Source: Modestobacter caceresii (GTDB lineage: Bacteria > Actinomycetota > Actinomycetes > Mycobacteriales > Geodermatophilaceae). Taken from it: a stretch of DNA of 64,000 nt. Position numbers and translations under genes: made by a program. The notes under the pieces are model-generated. The model did no database searches. It was not told where the DNA came from and saw only the letters and a program-made list of their open reading frames with translations. Below are positions 7,005 through 15,706 of the stretch, piece by piece (within the stretch, counting starts at the first letter, position 1; each line of letters begins with the position of its first letter). Where the stretch lies: the NCBI RefSeq assembly GCF_000761485.1, contig NZ_JPMX01000007.1, positions 18,375-82,374 of the forward strand, given 5' to 3'.

Positions 7005-7916
7005 TCAAAACGGCCAGTGGTTCCGGCGGCGCAGGGAGATGAGCCCGCCGACGACGCCGCCGGAGAGGGCGGCGACGCCCACCGTGGGCACGCCGATCTT
7101 GGCGGCCTTGCGGCCGGTCCGGTAGTCCTTGACCGTCCAGCCGCGGGACCGGGCGACGGCGCGCAGTTCGGAGTCGGGGTTCACCGCGACCGCGGTGCCG
7201 ACCAGGGTCAGCATGGGCAGGTCGTTGGTCGAGTCGCTGTAGGCGGTGCAGCGGGCCAGGTCGAGGCCCTCCCGCTCGGCGATCGCCCGGACGGCCTGTG
7301 CCTTGGACTCCCCGTGCATCATCTCGCCCACCAGCCGGCCGGTGTAGCGGCCGTCGACGATCTCGGAGACGGTGCCCAGCGCGCCGGTCAGGCCGAGGCG
7401 GTGGGCGATGATCGAGGCGAGCTCGACCGGGGTGGCGGTGACCAGCCAGACCCGCTGGCCGGCGTCCAGGTGCTGCTGGGCGAGGTTGCGGGTGCCCGAC
7501 CAGATGCGGTCGGCCATCAGCTCGTCGTAGATCTCCTCGCTGGCGTCGACGATCTCCTGCACCTCACGGCCGGCGACGAACGCCAGGGCGTTGTCCCGGA
7601 CGGTGTGCATGTCGGTCGCGCTCTCGCTCCCGGCGACCCGGAACTTGGCCTGCTGCCAGACGAACGAGGCGACGTCGCGGCTGGTGAAGTACTTGCGGGC
7701 GGCCAGGCCGCGGGCGAACCAGAAGAGCGAGGCGCCCATCATCATCGTGTTGTCGACGTCGAAGAACGCCGCTCCCGTGCGGTCCGGCGCGGGGGTGGTG
7801 GCCTCGGTCTCCGCCGCGGCGGCCGAGGCGGCGCCGGCGACGAGCGCGCGGGCCTCGTCGTCCTCCAGCTCGACCGGGGTGCGCGCCCTGCGGCCTCGGA
7901 AGGGCACTCGGACCAT
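7005..7916 (-). CDS. HAD-IB family phosphatase, SerB1-like
   Basis: 303-residue HAD superfamily IB hydrolase, related to phosphoserine phosphatase-like SerB1 (Rv0505c). Motif I is FFDVDNT with the nucleophile and acid Asp at residues 53 and 55; motif II is VTATP; motif III Lys is in ESKAQAV; motif IV is [11 protein letters not shown]. The first 45 residues are acidic/Ala-rich and probably disordered, and the C-terminus has a weakly hydrophobic Gly/Ala segment before [12 protein letters not shown] 7916 has a strong ribosome-binding site (GGGGAGGTGG). The natural substrate is not certain; related proteins hydrolyse phosphoserine or other small phosphomonoesters. Confidence 0.88.
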   Translation of the reverse strand: MVRVPFRGRRARTPVELEDDEARALVAGAASAAAAETEATTPAPDRTGAAFFDVDNTMMMGASLFWFARGLAARKYFTSRDVASFVWQQAKFRVAGSESATDMHTVRDNALAFVAGREVQEIVDASEEIYDELMADRIWSGTRNLAQQHLDAGQRVWLVTATPVELASIIAHRLGLTGALGTVSEIVDGRYTGRLVGEMMHGESKAQAVRAIAEREGLDLARCTAYSDSTNDLPMLTLVGTAVAVNPDSELRAVARSRGWTVKDYRTGRKAAKIGVPTVGVAALSGGVVGGLISLRRRNHWPF

Positions 7917-7987
7917 CCCCGCACCACCTCCCCGGTGTCGCTCCGACCGGTACGTCGTCGACCGCCACCTCGCTGACCGTCACCGCG

Positions 7988-7993
7988 ACCCTA
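7988..7993 (-). promoter_or_regulatory. -10 box TAGGGT of the HAD phosphatase gene
   Basis: TAGGGT on the minus strand lies in the short gap after the sigma factor gene, about 70 bases before the HAD ATG. It suggests that the HAD gene has its own promoter with a short 5' leader holding the ribosome-binding site. Confidence 0.4.
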
Positions 7994-8001
7994 TCGCCGG
8001 G

Positions 8002-8670
8002 TCACCCGCCCGTGGCCGGTCCGTCGGGCAGCAGTGCGGCCAGTCGGCGCACCGCCCGGTGCTGCAGCGCCTTCACCGCGCCGTCCTTGCGGCCCATGGC
8101 CGTGGCCGTCTCCGCCACCGACAGCCCCTGGAAGAAGCGCAGCACCACGCACTGCCGCTGGTCGGCGGACAGCAGCCGGACGCCGGCCAGCAGGTCCACG
8201 TTCGCCAACCGCTGCAGCACGGCGTCCTCGGGGCCGTCGGTCGCCCGGTCCGCGTCCCGCATGTCGGCGGTGAGGACCTCCAGGCGGTGGCGGCCGCTCT
8301 TCACGTGGTCCAGTACGATGTTGCGGGCGATGCTGATCAGCCAGGCTCCGACGTCCCGCCCCTGGAACGTGAGGGAGTCGATCCGGCGCAGGGCGCGCGC
8401 GAACGTCTCGCTGGTGAGGTCCTCCGCCGTGGCCTGGTCGGCGACCCGGCGGGACAGGTAACGGTGGACGACGTCGGCGTACCGGTCGTAGAGCTCCCCG
8501 AACCCGTCCGCGTCACCGGCCTGCGCCCGGCCCACGAGCGCCCAGACCTCGGCCTCGGCCGGGGTCGGGTCGCCGCCCCGGCGCGGCCGGGGGACGACCT
8601 GCGATGGCGTCGGGGACGCGACGGTCGGCGAGGTGACGGCCGGGGACGCGATGGATGGGAGGCGGGTCAT
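8002..8670 (-). CDS. bldN: ECF RNA polymerase sigma factor, BldN-like
   Basis: 222-residue extracytoplasmic-function sigma factor. Region 2 (about residues 55-125) includes YDRYADVVHRYLSRRV, then DLTSETFARALRRI and GRDVGAWLISIARNIVLDH. Region 4 (about 150-212) includes LSADQRQCVVLRFFQGLSVAETA and the GRKDGAVKALQHRAVRRL recognition helix. The SETF..ALRRI...QGRDxGAWL and EGA/DGAVKxLQxRAVR wording resembles Streptomyces BldN closely (recalled, not aligned here), and in Streptomyces bldN also lies near rex-hemACD and proC. The N-terminal 40 residues are a Ser/Thr/Pro tail. ATG 8670 has GAGGAGGT upstream. No anti-sigma gene (RsbN) follows; the next gene is the HAD phosphatase. Confidence 0.88.
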   Translation of the reverse strand: MTRLPSIASPAVTSPTVASPTPSQVVPRPRRGGDPTPAEAEVWALVGRAQAGDADGFGELYDRYADVVHRYLSRRVADQATAEDLTSETFARALRRIDSLTFQGRDVGAWLISIARNIVLDHVKSGRHRLEVLTADMRDADRATDGPEDAVLQRLANVDLLAGVRLLSADQRQCVVLRFFQGLSVAETATAMGRKDGAVKALQHRAVRRLAALLPDGPATGG

Positions 8671-8825
8671 GCCGCTGTCGGACCTCCTCACATCCCTGCC
8701 GAGCCGAGCTGCTCGGGCGCCACGCAGCCACGGACGGTGCGGTCCGCCGCCCATGGTGACAACATCGTGCCGCTGCGTCCACGTCCCCGCCGTCCGAGAC
8801 GGCTGCTGCCCTGCGGAGGTCCGTC

Positions 8826-10508
8826 GTGCCGGTCGAACGAGAGCCGCACGAGCAGGACGGACGCGAGCAGGACGGTCTCGTGCAGGACGGCGGGGTGCGC
8901 TCCTTCTCCGCACTCGTCCGCCGTGCGGCCGCGGGCCACGGCGACGCGCCGGCGCTGGTCCACGGCGAACGCCGGCTGACCTGGTCGGAGGTCGATGCAC
9001 TGACCGACCGGGCGGCCGCCGGGTACCTCGAGCGCGGACTGCACACCGGTGACCGGGTGGCGGTGCAGCTGCCCAACGGCGTGGAGTGGGTGGTCGCGGT
9101 GATGGGTGCGCTGCGGGCCGGGCTGGTCGTCGTCCCGGTCAACACCGCCTACACCGACCCGGAGGTCACCCACCTGCTCGCCGACTCAGGTGCCCGGCTG
9201 CTCGTGGTGGCGGGGGAGCGGCCCGAGCTGGTCGGCGTCCCGGTGTGCGTGGGGCCCCCGGCAGCCGACGGCCCGGCGCCGGCCGACCCGGACGACCCCG
9301 ACGCGCTGGCCCTGCTGGCCTACACCAGCGGCACCACCGGGCGGCCCCGCGGCGCGATGCTCACCCACGCCGCGCTGCTGGCCAACCAGCAGCAGTGCCT
9401 GGCGCTCCAGCCGCCACCGGTGCGCACCGGCGACCGGGTGCTGCTGACCCTGCCGCTGTTCCACGTCTACGGCTTCAACAGCGGCTGGGGCCTGGTCGCG
9501 GCCACCGGTGCCTGTGCGGTGCTGCTGGACGAGTTCGACCCAGCGGGGTCCCTGGCGCTGATGGCCGCCGAGGAGGTGTCGGCGGTGCCGGGTGCCCCGC
9601 CGATGTACGCCGCCTGGCTGGCGGTGGCCGACGCGGCGGGCAGTGACGCCGTGCTCCGCCGCGGGTTCGCCGCCGTGCGCACGGCCAGCTGTGGTGCCGC
9701 GCCGATGCCCGGTGCGCTCTTCGAGGCCATGCGCACCCGCGCCGCGGTGACGGTCTGGGAGGGCTACGGGCTGACCGAGGCCGCCCCGGTGCTGGCCAGC
9801 ACACTGGCGACCGGGCGGGCGAAGCCGGACTGCATCGGCGGTCCGCTGCCCGGTGTGGAGCTGGTGCTGCGGGACACCGCGGGCGGGCCGACCGCCGGGC
9901 CGGACCCGGGCAGCCGGGTGCGGGCCGACGTCTGGGGCGACCCGTTCGGCGACGAGGACGCCGACGGCGAGACCGGGGAGATCTGCGTGCGCGGCCCCAA
10001 CCTGTTCCGCGGCTACTGGCCCGACGGGGCCGACGGCCCGGACGCCGACGGCTGGCTGCTCACCGGCGACATCGCCTACCGCGACGCCCAGGGCGACCTC
10101 AAGCTGGTCGACCGGCGCCGGGACCTGGTGCTGGTCAGCGGCTTCAACGTCTACCCGGGCGAGGTGGAGCGGGTGCTGGCCGAGCACCCCGGGGTGGCCG
10201 AGAGCGCGGTGATCGGCGTGCCGGACCAGCGCAGCGGCGAGGCGGTGCACGCCGTCGTCGTCCGCACCCCCGGCGCAGAGGTGACGGAAGAGCAGTTGCG
10301 CGAGCACGCCGGCCGGTCGCTGGCCCGGTTCAAGGTCCCGGTGGCCGTCCACTTCGTCCCCGAACTGCCGCACTCCCTGGCCGGCAAGGTCAGCCGGGCC
10401 CGGCTCCGCGAGCTCGGGCTGGAGCGGGCCGCGGCCGCGGCGGACGCCGAGCAGTCGGCCGCGGCGGACGCCGAGCCGTCGGCGGCGGGGGAGGCCACCG
10501 ATGACTGA
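8826..10508 (+). CDS. Acyl-CoA synthetase (AMP-binding, FadD-like)
   Basis: 560-residue member of the ANL adenylate-forming family, predicted to activate a fatty or other carboxylic acid to its acyl-CoA via an acyl-AMP. The P-loop-like YTSGTTGRPRGAMLTH lies near residue 165, WEGYGLTEAAPV carries the acyl-AMP motif, and the C-terminal domain has TGDIAYRD, DLVLVSGFNVYPGEVE and the catalytic Lys context SLAGKVSRA. The tail is Ala/Glu-rich and disordered. GTG 8826 follows GGAGG. The end overlaps the glutaredoxin-like start by eight bases. Substrate chain length cannot be told; no fatty-acid operon is near. Confidence 0.9.
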   Translation: MPVEREPHEQDGREQDGLVQDGGVRSFSALVRRAAAGHGDAPALVHGERRLTWSEVDALTDRAAAGYLERGLHTGDRVAVQLPNGVEWVVAVMGALRAGLVVVPVNTAYTDPEVTHLLADSGARLLVVAGERPELVGVPVCVGPPAADGPAPADPDDPDALALLAYTSGTTGRPRGAMLTHAALLANQQQCLALQPPPVRTGDRVLLTLPLFHVYGFNSGWGLVAATGACAVLLDEFDPAGSLALMAAEEVSAVPGAPPMYAAWLAVADAAGSDAVLRRGFAAVRTASCGAAPMPGALFEAMRTRAAVTVWEGYGLTEAAPVLASTLATGRAKPDCIGGPLPGVELVLRDTAGGPTAGPDPGSRVRADVWGDPFGDEDADGETGEICVRGPNLFRGYWPDGADGPDADGWLLTGDIAYRDAQGDLKLVDRRRDLVLVSGFNVYPGEVERVLAEHPGVAESAVIGVPDQRSGEAVHAVVVRTPGAEVTEEQLREHAGRSLARFKVPVAVHFVPELPHSLAGKVSRARLRELGLERAAAAADAEQSAAADAEPSAAGEATDD

Positions 10509-10761
10509 GCCGGGGCCCCGGCTGGAGCTGCTGACCCGCGAGGGCTGTCACCTCTGCGTCATCGCCGCCGAGACGCTGACCCGGATCGGCGGGGAGGCAG
10601 GGCTCGGCATCTCGCTGGTCGACGTCGACACCGACCCGGAGCTGCGGATCGAGTACGGCGACCGGGTGCCGGTGGTCCTGCTCGACGGCCGGGAGCACAG
10701 CCACTTCACCGTCGACGTCCCGCGGCTGCGCCGCGACCTGGGCATCCCCGCACCCCACTGA
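10501..10761 (+). CDS. Glutaredoxin-like thiol protein (Rv0508 type)
   Basis: 86-residue thioredoxin-fold protein of the DUF836/glutaredoxin-like group. The redox motif CHLC sits near residue 16 (REGCHLCVIAAE), and the cis-proline region is RVPVVLLDG. It probably works as a small cytoplasmic disulfide reductase, with partner unknown. It overlaps the acyl-CoA synthetase gene by eight bases (ATGACTGA) and precedes the rex-hem operon, the same neighbourhood as Rv0508 just ahead of hemA in mycobacteria. Confidence 0.88.
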   Translation: MTEPGPRLELLTREGCHLCVIAAETLTRIGGEAGLGISLVDVDTDPELRIEYGDRVPVVLLDGREHSHFTVDVPRLRRDLGIPAPH

Positions 10762-10883
10762 CCCGCCCCGAGCGGGACGTCGCCCGCGGCCGGTGAGATG
10801 CTGGGGCACCCGTCCGGGGGTCCTCGGGGCGTGGTCCTCGACACAGCGGGCGCCCGCCACCTGCGCGGACGCCCTCGGCGACT

Positions 10884-10889
10884 TTGTTC
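10884..10889 (+). promoter_or_regulatory. -35 element TTGTTC of the rex-hem promoter
   Basis: TTGTTC is 17 bases upstream of TACCGT (10907-10912), forming a sigma-70-type promoter. It is contained in the Rex operator, so Rex binding would block polymerase. Confidence 0.55.
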
Positions 10890-10901
10890 AGGCGTTCACA
10901 A
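10884..10901 (+). promoter_or_regulatory. Rex operator (ROP) upstream of rex-hemACDB
   Basis: TTGTTCAGGCGTTCACAA matches 15 of 18 positions of the Streptomyces Rex operator TTGTGAACGCGTTCACAA; the right half-site is perfect. It overlaps the -35 element of the rex promoter. Autoregulation of rex-hem through such a site is established in S. coelicolor, where NADH releases Rex. Binding here is inferred from sequence and position. Confidence 0.85.
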
Positions 10902-10906
10902 GCGGT

Positions 10907-10912
10907 TACCGT
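10907..10912 (+). promoter_or_regulatory. -10 element TACCGT of the rex-hem promoter
   Basis: TACCGT lies 17 bases after TTGTTC. The transcript would have a leader of about 100 bases before the rex GTG. Confidence 0.5.
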
Positions 10913-11018
10913 GGCGTTTGCCGGGCGCCGACGTGCCCGTCTCCCTGACCTGTCTGAGTCCTCCCGATCGTCCCCGGTCCGCCCGGGGAGTGCGTTCGGA
11001 TCGCTGTGGAGTCTGCCC

Positions 11019-11708
11019 GTGCCCCAGTCGCGGCCCCGGATCATCCCGGAGGCCACCGTTGCCCGGTTGGCCGTGTACCTGAGGGTGCTGGCCGGCCTCG
11101 CCGACGGCGGTCGCAGTCACGTCTCCTCCGGGGAGCTCGCCTCGGCGGCCGGGGTGAACCCCGCCGGTCTCCGCAAGGACCTGTCCTACCTCGGTCCCTG
11201 TGGCGTCCGCGGGGTCGGCTACTCGGTCTCGGGCCTGCGGGACCGGCTCACCGACGCCCTCGGCGGGGAGCGCTCCCGGCCCTGCGTGCTCATCGGGATC
11301 GGCCGGCTGGGGTCGGCACTGGCCGACTACGCCGGGTTCGCCAGCCGGGGCTTCGAGTTCGTCGGCCTGCTCGACACCGACCCCGCGACGGTCGGGCACC
11401 GGGTCGGCGGCCTCCAGGTCCGCCCGGTCCAGGAGCTGGAGGCCGTCGTCGCCGAGACCCACGCGACGATCGGCGTCATCACGACACCGGCCGAGGTGGC
11501 CCAGTCGGTCTGCGACCGACTGGTCTCGGTCGGGGTGAGGAGCATCTTGAACTTCGCGCCGGTGGCGTTGACGGTCCCTGCGGGTGTCGACGTCCGCAAG
11601 GTCGACCTGTCCGTGGAGCTGCAGGTGCTGGCCTTCCTGGACCAGCAGCGCGACGGGACGCCGCCGCTGCTGGCCCCGCTGCGGCCCGCCCAGGGGGTCG
11701 CCCGATGA
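11019..11708 (+). CDS. rex: Redox-sensing transcriptional repressor Rex
   Basis: 229-residue NADH/NAD+-sensing repressor. The N-terminal winged helix (residues 5-80) contains RIIPEATVARLAVYLRVL and the DNA-contacting segment GVNPAGLRKDLSYLG. A Rossmann domain begins with CVLIGIGRLGSAL near residue 89 and includes VGLLDTDPATVG. The C-terminus ends with a swapped helix region (VELQVLAFLDQQ). GTG 11019 starts the family's usual N-terminus; the longer in-frame reading would begin inside the operator. The stop overlaps hemA as ATGA. Two operator-like sites in this window, before rex and before nuoA, are its likely targets. Rex is lacking in mycobacteria but lies at this position in Streptomyces. 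Confidence 0.95.
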   Translation: MPQSRPRIIPEATVARLAVYLRVLAGLADGGRSHVSSGELASAAGVNPAGLRKDLSYLGPCGVRGVGYSVSGLRDRLTDALGGERSRPCVLIGIGRLGSALADYAGFASRGFEFVGLLDTDPATVGHRVGGLQVRPVQELEAVVAETHATIGVITTPAEVAQSVCDRLVSVGVRSILNFAPVALTVPAGVDVRKVDLSVELQVLAFLDQQRDGTPPLLAPLRPAQGVAR

Positions 11709-13123
11709 GCCTGCTCGCGGTCGGCATCAGCCACCAGACGGCGCCGGTGGCCCTGCTCGAGCAGGTGAGCATGACCGGCGACGACAAGGTCAAGACCCTG
11801 CACGAGCTGGTCGAGAGCGACCACGTCTCCGAGGCCATCGTGCTGGCCACCTGCAACCGGATCGAGGTGTTCGCCGAGGTCGACCGCTTCCACGGCGGGA
11901 TCACCGACGTCAGCCGGGTGCTCGCGCGGCACGCCGGCGCGACGGTGGAGGAGCTCTCCCCCTACGTCACCGTCTACTACGAGGACCAGGCGATCGGGCA
12001 CCTGTGCACGGTCGCCGCGGGCCTGGACTCGATGGTCGTCGGTGAGACCCAGGTGCTCGGGCAGCTGCGCGCCGCCTACGCCCTCGCCCAGGAGGAGGGC
12101 ACGGTCGGGCGCGAGCTGCACCCGATCGCCCAGCGGGCGCTGCGCGTGGGCAAGCGCGTGCACGCCGAGACCGGCATCGACCGGGCCGGCGCCTCGCTGG
12201 TCTCGGTCGCCCTGGACCGGGTCTCGGAGACCCTCGGTGAGCTCGCCGACCGCCCGGTGCTGGTGGTCGGTGCCGGGTCGATGGGTGCCCTGGCCGCGAC
12301 CACCCTGGCCCGGCGGGGCGCGGCGGTCACCGTCAGCAGCCGGACGCCGGCCAGCGCCGCCCGCCTGGCCGAGTCGATCGGCGGCCGGCAGGCCGACCTC
12401 GAGCAGCTGCCCGCCGAGCTCGCCGCGGCCGACGTCCTGGTCACCTGCACCGGCGCCACCGGCACCGTCATCGGCACCGACCTGGTCGAGGAGGCCCTCC
12501 TCGGGCGGGCCGGGCGGCCGCTGGTGATCGTCGACCTCGCGCTCCCGCGCGACGTCGACGCCTCGGTCGGCGGCCTGCCCGGCGTGCACGTCGTGGACCT
12601 GGCGATGCTGCAGGGGGAGCGCGCCGCGCACCCCGGCCAGCCGGTGGCCGGCTCCGTCGCCGCCGACGACATCGCCGCCGCGCACGCCCTGGTCGAGCTG
12701 GAGACCTCGCTGCTGCGCGCCGAGCGGCAGGCCGCCGCGGTGGCCCCGACCGTCTCGGCGCTGCGCAGCCAGGCCGCCGAGGTGGTCGACGCCGAGCTGC
12801 TCCGGCTGTCCACGCGCCTGCCCGACCTGGACGCCAAGGCGCGCAGCGAGATCGCCCGCACCGTCCGCCGGGTGGTCGACAAGCTGCTGCACGAGCCCAC
12901 CGTCCGCGTGAAGGAGCTGGCAGGTGCCCCCGGCGGCACCGACTACGCCGACGCGCTGCGTGCGCTGTTCGGGCTGGGGCTGTCCGGTGTCACCGACGGG
13001 GAGCGCACCAGCCTCTCCGACGCGGTCACCGTCGACCCCGAGCTGCCGGCCGGCACCCCGCTGTCGGCGCTGGACCCGCGGATCGACGCCACCCGCGACG
13101 GGCGCACCGGGGGTGCCGCGTGA
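11705..13123 (+). CDS. hemA: Glutamyl-tRNA reductase
   Basis: 472-residue enzyme that reduces glutamyl-tRNA(Glu) with NADPH to glutamate-1-semialdehyde, the first committed step of C5-pathway heme synthesis. Catalytic Cys50 lies in [27 protein letters not shown] is at the N-terminus, [10 protein letters not shown] at about 115, and the NADPH-binding segment [10 protein letters not shown] at about 195. The C-terminal dimerisation helix region continues to about 420, followed by an acidic tail somewhat longer than usual. The start overlaps the rex stop (ATGA) and the end overlaps hemC (GTGA), so translation is coupled. Cotranscription with rex predicts control by the NADH/NAD+ ratio. Confidence 0.96.
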   Translation: MSLLAVGISHQTAPVALLEQVSMTGDDKVKTLHELVESDHVSEAIVLATCNRIEVFAEVDRFHGGITDVSRVLARHAGATVEELSPYVTVYYEDQAIGHLCTVAAGLDSMVVGETQVLGQLRAAYALAQEEGTVGRELHPIAQRALRVGKRVHAETGIDRAGASLVSVALDRVSETLGELADRPVLVVGAGSMGALAATTLARRGAAVTVSSRTPASAARLAESIGGRQADLEQLPAELAAADVLVTCTGATGTVIGTDLVEEALLGRAGRPLVIVDLALPRDVDASVGGLPGVHVVDLAMLQGERAAHPGQPVAGSVAADDIAAAHALVELETSLLRAERQAAAVAPTVSALRSQAAEVVDAELLRLSTRLPDLDAKARSEIARTVRRVVDKLLHEPTVRVKELAGAPGGTDYADALRALFGLGLSGVTDGERTSLSDAVTVDPELPAGTPLSALDPRIDATRDGRTGGAA

Positions 13124-14058
13124 CCGGCGTGGAGTCGCCGCTGCGGCTGGGCACCCGGGCGAGCCAGCTGGCGCTGACCCAGTCCCAGCACGTCGCCGAC
13201 GCGCTCACCGCGGCCACCGGCGTGCCGGTGGAGCTGGTGCACATCAGCACCTACGGCGACCGGTCCACCGAGGCGATCAACCAGCTCGGCGGCACCGGGG
13301 TCTTCGTCACCGCCCTGCGCGACGCGCTGCAGCAGGGCACCGTCGACCTCGCCGTCCACAGCTTCAAGGACCTGCCGACCTCGCCGAGCCCCGGCCTGAC
13401 CGTGGCCGCCGTCCCGCCGCGGCAGGACCCCCGCGACGTGCTCGTCGCCCGCGACGGCCTCAGCCTCGGGGAGCTGCCCGCCGGTTCCCGGATCGGCACC
13501 GGTGCCCCCCGCCGGGTGGCCCAGTTGCGCGCCCTGGGTCTCGGCCTGGAGATCGTGCCGATCCGCGGCAACGTCGACACCCGGATGGGCCGGGTCACCT
13601 CCGGCGACCTGGACGCCGTCGTCCTGGCCCGGGCCGGTCTGGCCCGGCTGGACCGGCTGTCGGCGGTGACCGAGGTGCTCGACCCGATCCAGGTGCTCCC
13701 CGCCCCGGCGCAGGGTGCCCTCGCCGTGGAGTGCCGCGCCGACGACACCCGCGTGCGTGAGCTGCTCGCCGTGCTCGACGACCCCGCGGCCCGGGCCTGC
13801 GTGGCAGCCGAGCGTGCGGTGCTCGCCGCGCTGGAGGCCGGGTGCAGCGCCCCGGTGGCCGCACACGCCGAGCTCGCCGAGGGCGAGGACGGCGCCGCGG
13901 AGCTCTACCTGCGCGCGTCGGTCACCGCCCTCGACGGCAGCGACGGCGTCCGGAGCTCGATCACCGGGCCGGCCGCCGCGGCCGAGTCCCTGGGGCGCGA
14001 GCTGGCCGCCGAGCTGCTGGACCGCGGCGCGGCTGCGCTCATGGCAGCCAGCCGGTGA
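13120..14058 (+). CDS. hemC: Porphobilinogen deaminase (hydroxymethylbilane synthase)
   Basis: 312-residue enzyme condensing four porphobilinogen units into hydroxymethylbilane. The dipyrromethane cofactor is expected on Cys242 in [15 protein letters not shown]. Other family motifs are [27 protein letters not shown] and PIRGNVDTR. The GTG start overlaps the hemA stop by four bases. Between hemC and hemD there is an 88-base spacer containing a short frame that overlaps the hemC stop and the hemD start. Confidence 0.96.
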   Translation: MTGVESPLRLGTRASQLALTQSQHVADALTAATGVPVELVHISTYGDRSTEAINQLGGTGVFVTALRDALQQGTVDLAVHSFKDLPTSPSPGLTVAAVPPRQDPRDVLVARDGLSLGELPAGSRIGTGAPRRVAQLRALGLGLEIVPIRGNVDTRMGRVTSGDLDAVVLARAGLARLDRLSAVTEVLDPIQVLPAPAQGALAVECRADDTRVRELLAVLDDPAARACVAAERAVLAALEAGCSAPVAAHAELAEGEDGAAELYLRASVTALDGSDGVRSSITGPAAAAESLGRELAAELLDRGAAALMAASR

Positions 14059-14146
14059 CCGCCCCCCGCGGGGGCCACGCCCCCCGCCCCATCCGTCCCG
14101 TACCACCCGCAGCGACCCCCTCCGGGGGCAGGAACAGGAGCACGCG

Positions 14147-15706
14147 ATGACGCGCTCACGCAAGCAGAACGGCAACGGCAAGGGCACGGTGGTCTTCGTG
14201 GGCGCCGGGCCCGGTGACCCGGAGCTGCTGACCGTCCGGGCCAGCGCCGCGATCGCCGGCGCCGACACGGTGCTGGCCGACCCCGAGGTCTCCGCCGCCG
14301 TCCGCGAGGCGCTGCTGGAGGCCCACCCGGACCTCGAGCTGACCACGGTCAGCGGCGAGCCGGCCGAGGTGGCCAAGTCCGCGGTGGCCGCGGCCAAGAA
14401 CGGCAGCGTCGTCGTCCGGCTGATCGCCGGTGACCCGTTCACCAGCGACGCCGTGGTGAAGGAGGCGCTGGCGGTCACCCGCACCAGCGTCGCGTTCGAC
14501 GTCGTCCCCGGCGTCGCGATCGGCACCGCCGTGCCCGCCTACGCCGGCGTCCCGCTGGGTGCCAGCTCGGTCCAGGCCGACCTGCGCACCTCCGACGCCC
14601 CGGTCGACCTGGCGGCGCTCGCCGCCGCCTCGACCGGCACCGGCAGCCCGCTGGTGCTGCAGGCCGACGCCGACCAGGTGGCCACCGCCGCGGCCGGCCT
14701 CCTCGACGGCGGCCTGTCCGGCAACACCCCGGTCGTCGTCACCACCCAGGGCACCGGGACGGCGCAGAAGAGCATCGCCGCCAAGCTCACCGCCGTCGCC
14801 GAGAAGTCCGCCGGGCTGGACAGCCTGGCCGGGCCGGTCGTGGTCATCGTCGGTGCCGTGGTCGACAAGCGCGCCAAGCTCTCCTGGTGGGAGAGCCGCC
14901 CGCTGTTCGGCTGGCGGGTGCTGGTGCCGCGCACCAAGGAGCAGGCCGGCGACATGAGCGAGCGGCTGCGCGCCTACGGGGCCGTCCCGGTGGAGGTGCC
15001 GACGATCGCCGTCGAGCCGCCCCGCAGCCCCGCGCAGATGGACCGCGCGGTCAAGGGCCTGGTCACCGGCCGCTACGGCTGGATCGTGTTCACCTCGACC
15101 AACGCGGTGCGCGCCGTCCGCGAGAAATTCACCGAGCTCGGCCTGGACGCCCGCGCCTTCGCCGGGGTCAAGGTCGCCTGCGTCGGGCAGCAGACCGCCG
15201 ACGCGGTGCGCGAGTTCGGCATCGTGCCCGAGCTGGTGCCCAGCGGCGACCAGTCCAGCGAGGGCCTGCTGGCCGACTTCCCGCCGTACGACGACGTCTT
15301 CGACCCGATCGACCGGGTGCTGCTGCCCCGGGCCGACATCGCCACCGAGACCCTCGCGGCCGGGCTCAAGGAGCGCGGCTGGGAGATCGACGACGTCACC
15401 GCCTACCGCACCGTGCGGGCGGCGCCGCCGCCGGCCGCGGTGCGCGAGGCGATCAAGGGCGGCGGCTTCGACGCCGTCTGCTTCACCTCCTCCTCGACCG
15501 TGCGCAACCTGGTCGGCATCGCGGGCAAGCCGCACGCCCGCACCGTCGTCTCGGTGATCGGCCCGGCCACCGCGGCCAGTGCCACCGAGTTCGGCCTGCG
15601 GGTGGACGTGCAGCCGGAGACCGCGGCCGTCGGCCCGCTGGTCGACGCGCTCGCCGAGTTCGCCCAGGCCCGCCGGGCCGAGGCGGAGGCCGGGGAGTCC
15701 AAGTGA
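14147..15706 (+). CDS. hemD: Fused uroporphyrinogen-III methyltransferase-like domain and uroporphyrinogen-III synthase
   Basis: 519-residue fusion. Residues 1-245 form a tetrapyrrole-methylase (SUMT/CobA-like) domain beginning VVFVGAGPGDPELLT; residues 255-515 form uroporphyrinogen-III synthase, with VLVPRTKEQAGDMSE, IVFTSTNAVRAV and VCFTSSSTVRNLVG. The synthase cyclises and inverts ring D of hydroxymethylbilane. The same fusion occurs in other actinobacteria (Rv0511). In the methylase half, the usual LKGGDPFVFGRG SAM-binding block reads LIAGDPFTSDAV, and the substrate loop is also altered, so methyltransferase activity (siroheme/B12 branch) is doubtful. ATG 14147 has AGGAG upstream. The end overlaps hemB as GTGA. 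Confidence 0.93.
   Translation: MTRSRKQNGNGKGTVVFVGAGPGDPELLTVRASAAIAGADTVLADPEVSAAVREALLEAHPDLELTTVSGEPAEVAKSAVAAAKNGSVVVRLIAGDPFTSDAVVKEALAVTRTSVAFDVVPGVAIGTAVPAYAGVPLGASSVQADLRTSDAPVDLAALAAASTGTGSPLVLQADADQVATAAAGLLDGGLSGNTPVVVTTQGTGTAQKSIAAKLTAVAEKSAGLDSLAGPVVVIVGAVVDKRAKLSWWESRPLFGWRVLVPRTKEQAGDMSERLRAYGAVPVEVPTIAVEPPRSPAQMDRAVKGLVTGRYGWIVFTSTNAVRAVREKFTELGLDARAFAGVKVACVGQQTADAVREFGIVPELVPSGDQSSEGLLADFPPYDDVFDPIDRVLLPRADIATETLAAGLKERGWEIDDVTAYRTVRAAPPPAAVREAIKGGGFDAVCFTSSSTVRNLVGIAGKPHARTVVSVIGPATAASATEFGLRVDVQPETAAVGPLVDALAEFAQARRAEAEAGESK

Noticed and set aside
8826..10508. AMP-binding protein considered as part of a secondary-metabolite cluster
   Set aside because: No carrier protein, condensation or ketosynthase genes are nearby; it reads as a stand-alone acyl-CoA synthetase.
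10884..11018. 45-codon N-terminal extension of Rex
   Set aside because: It would start inside the Rex operator and -35 element; Rex proteins begin near the GTG at 11019.
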